NCBI RefSeq assembly: GCF_027579695.1
Contig: NC_083577.1
Span: 38,665,198-38,729,197 of the forward strand
Direction of reading: 5' to 3'
DNA: 64,000 nucleotides
From: Neoarius graeffei
Lineage: Eukaryota; Chordata; Actinopteri; Siluriformes; Ariidae
Position numbers and translations under genes: made by a program. The notes under the pieces were generated by a model. It was not told the origin of the DNA and made no database searches. It saw nothing but the letters and a program-made list of their open reading frames with translations. Positions 63,050 through 64,000 of the stretch are shown here, piece after piece. Position 1 is the first letter of the stretch; every line of letters begins with the position of its first letter.

Positions 63050-63099
63050 AGCCGATCCAGATTGTGACAGACGCCATCGTGTCGGTCAAACGCCATATT

Positions 63100-63600
63100 C
63101 CGCCTTTTACTTCTACTTCTGGTTCTACTTCTGCTTTTACTTCTACCTTTTCTTCTGGAAAACCCTACTATATACAATTCTACTACAACAGCTGCGGCTA
63201 CAAGCTCTCCCTACCTGTGCACGTTTTTTATGTTTTTTGTGTGTATTTTTGCGTGTTGTTCGTCTGTACCGGACTTCAATATCCACTACAACCGTATGGA
63301 CTTACTGGACATTGGTTTCCAGCAGAAAATGACGGTTTGTAGCGATTTCCATCGCATGCACAACATTCCGGACAAGAAAAAAAAAAACATTCCGGACAAG
63401 ATTGCTAGACCAGCGGGGTCTCCGTGGATTGTTATCGGAAGCAAAGCGAAGGAGGCGGCGCCGGGAGCGGAAGCAAAAGTGAGGCTGCAGAGCCGGCCTG
63501 TTGACTAAGCTCAGAAAACAGCCACTCAAATCTCCACTGCCAAGTCTCTACCTCTCCAATGCCAGATCCATGTAAACAAGACAGACGATTTGGAATTACC
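63100..63600 (+). pseudogene. LINE 5' fragment (start of ORF2)
   Basis: 63230-63508 starts near MDLLDIGFQQKMT and leads into KRRRRRERKQKRGCRAG-type basic text in another frame, then LRKQPLKSPLPSLYLSNARS, the segment before the endonuclease of L2-type LINEs. It ends near 63600 just before the endonuclease. Repeats of ttctacttctg lie at 63108-63150. Confidence 0.6.
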
Positions 63601-63636
63601 TTATTCTATTCTATAATCGGCTGGTCAGTGCTATAC

Positions 63637-63891
63637 TCAATACTTAAGTGACTTACCCATCCAGTGAGGATTCTTGTTTATAAGATGCCACATCTGAGTC
63701 GCTGACAAATCCTGAATTTCTGTAGAGATAACTGTCCAGAGATTTATAAGCACGCAGTGCTTCACCACTGAACAGCGAGGGAAAGTTAATATGAGGTAAT
63801 TATACACGTCCGGGTATTCCGCTGGCAGTTCAAAATCTGGTCGTGAAAATTCCGTCCGGAAAGCCATAAGGGTCACAAATCTGTAGATCAT
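63637..63891 (-). pseudogene. Exon of an unrecognised conserved protein family
   Basis: One frame gives FSRPDFELPAEYPDVYNYLI; after a frame change the other gives FPSLFSGEALRAYKSLDSYL, YRNSGFVSDSDV and then a G|GTAAGT donor-like site near 63650. The pattern LP-x-x-x-Y-P-D-(I/V)-x-N-Y-L...A-Y-K-S-L-x-(A/S)-Y is one I recall from uncharacterised fish proteins, possibly with a SWIM or YqaJ domain further on; this is uncertain. One frameshift makes it a likely pseudogene. Confidence 0.4.
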
Positions 63892-64000
63892 TTATTTTAG
63901 ACATATATCTAGTTATCTGTTCATTAGAAAAATGAGCTGTGTAGTCCGTCGGTTGAAATTGATCCATTCTGTACACGAGTGCAGCAGTATTCAGTGGTGT

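Overview
The window is a eukaryotic transposon graveyard with some very young residents, from the genome of a ray-finned fish. The V-SINE (DANA/Mermaid-type) copies, the Rex3 and L2/CR1 LINEs, the Tc1-like elements with their fish-type termini, and the hAT, Penelope and chromovirus elements are all typical of teleosts. The exact SINE type makes a catfish (Siluriformes) plausible; that is an inference from memory. I see no convincing ordinary host gene, and no tRNA, rRNA or CRISPR.

Region 1-12.3 kb: on the minus strand there are five exon-like blocks of a dispersed, uncharacterised protein family (DUF7869-like), from about 12059 down past the left edge. The gene is broken by an in-frame TGA, a SINE inside an exon, and an 7.9 kb endogenous retrovirus (3634-11505) in an intron. 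The retrovirus is complete in layout: two 433-bp LTRs identical by eye, 5-bp target duplication, tRNA-Trp primer site, gag, amber stop, pro-pol, env, polypurine tract. Pol changes frame at a nine-base homopolymer.

Region 12.5-28 kb: a V-SINE; then an L2-type LINE (about 13.1-19.2 kb, minus) split by a hAT element that itself holds a MITE and a second hAT; a 705-bp MITE; more V-SINEs; a solo LTR; and a Tc1-like element split by a Penelope-like element with inverted terminal repeats.

Region 28-37 kb: a 5'-truncated LINE with a restriction-like endonuclease, a decayed Ty3/Gypsy element, a second Gypsy fragment, and a V-SINE.

Region 37-49 kb: a CR1/L2-type LINE (plus strand, with an SGNH-esterase-like ORF1) split by a 5.3 kb hAT transposon whose transposase exons are still readable, and again by a Rex3 fragment. 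A 1.7 kb non-autonomous hAT lies just upstream.

Region 49.6-56.7 kb: a Tc1-like transposon interrupted by a full-length Ty3/Gypsy chromovirus with 556-bp LTRs and two in-frame TGA codons in pol.

Region 57-64 kb: an old V-SINE, an LTR-like unexplained stretch, a LINE reverse transcriptase fused in frame to a later 5'-truncated L2 insertion, parts of a hAT (ZMYM1/TTF-like) transposase, a LINE 5' fragment, and an exon of an unrecognised protein family. Nested insertions with exact target duplications allow a relative timeline: the retrovirus is the youngest element and the chromovirus is older.
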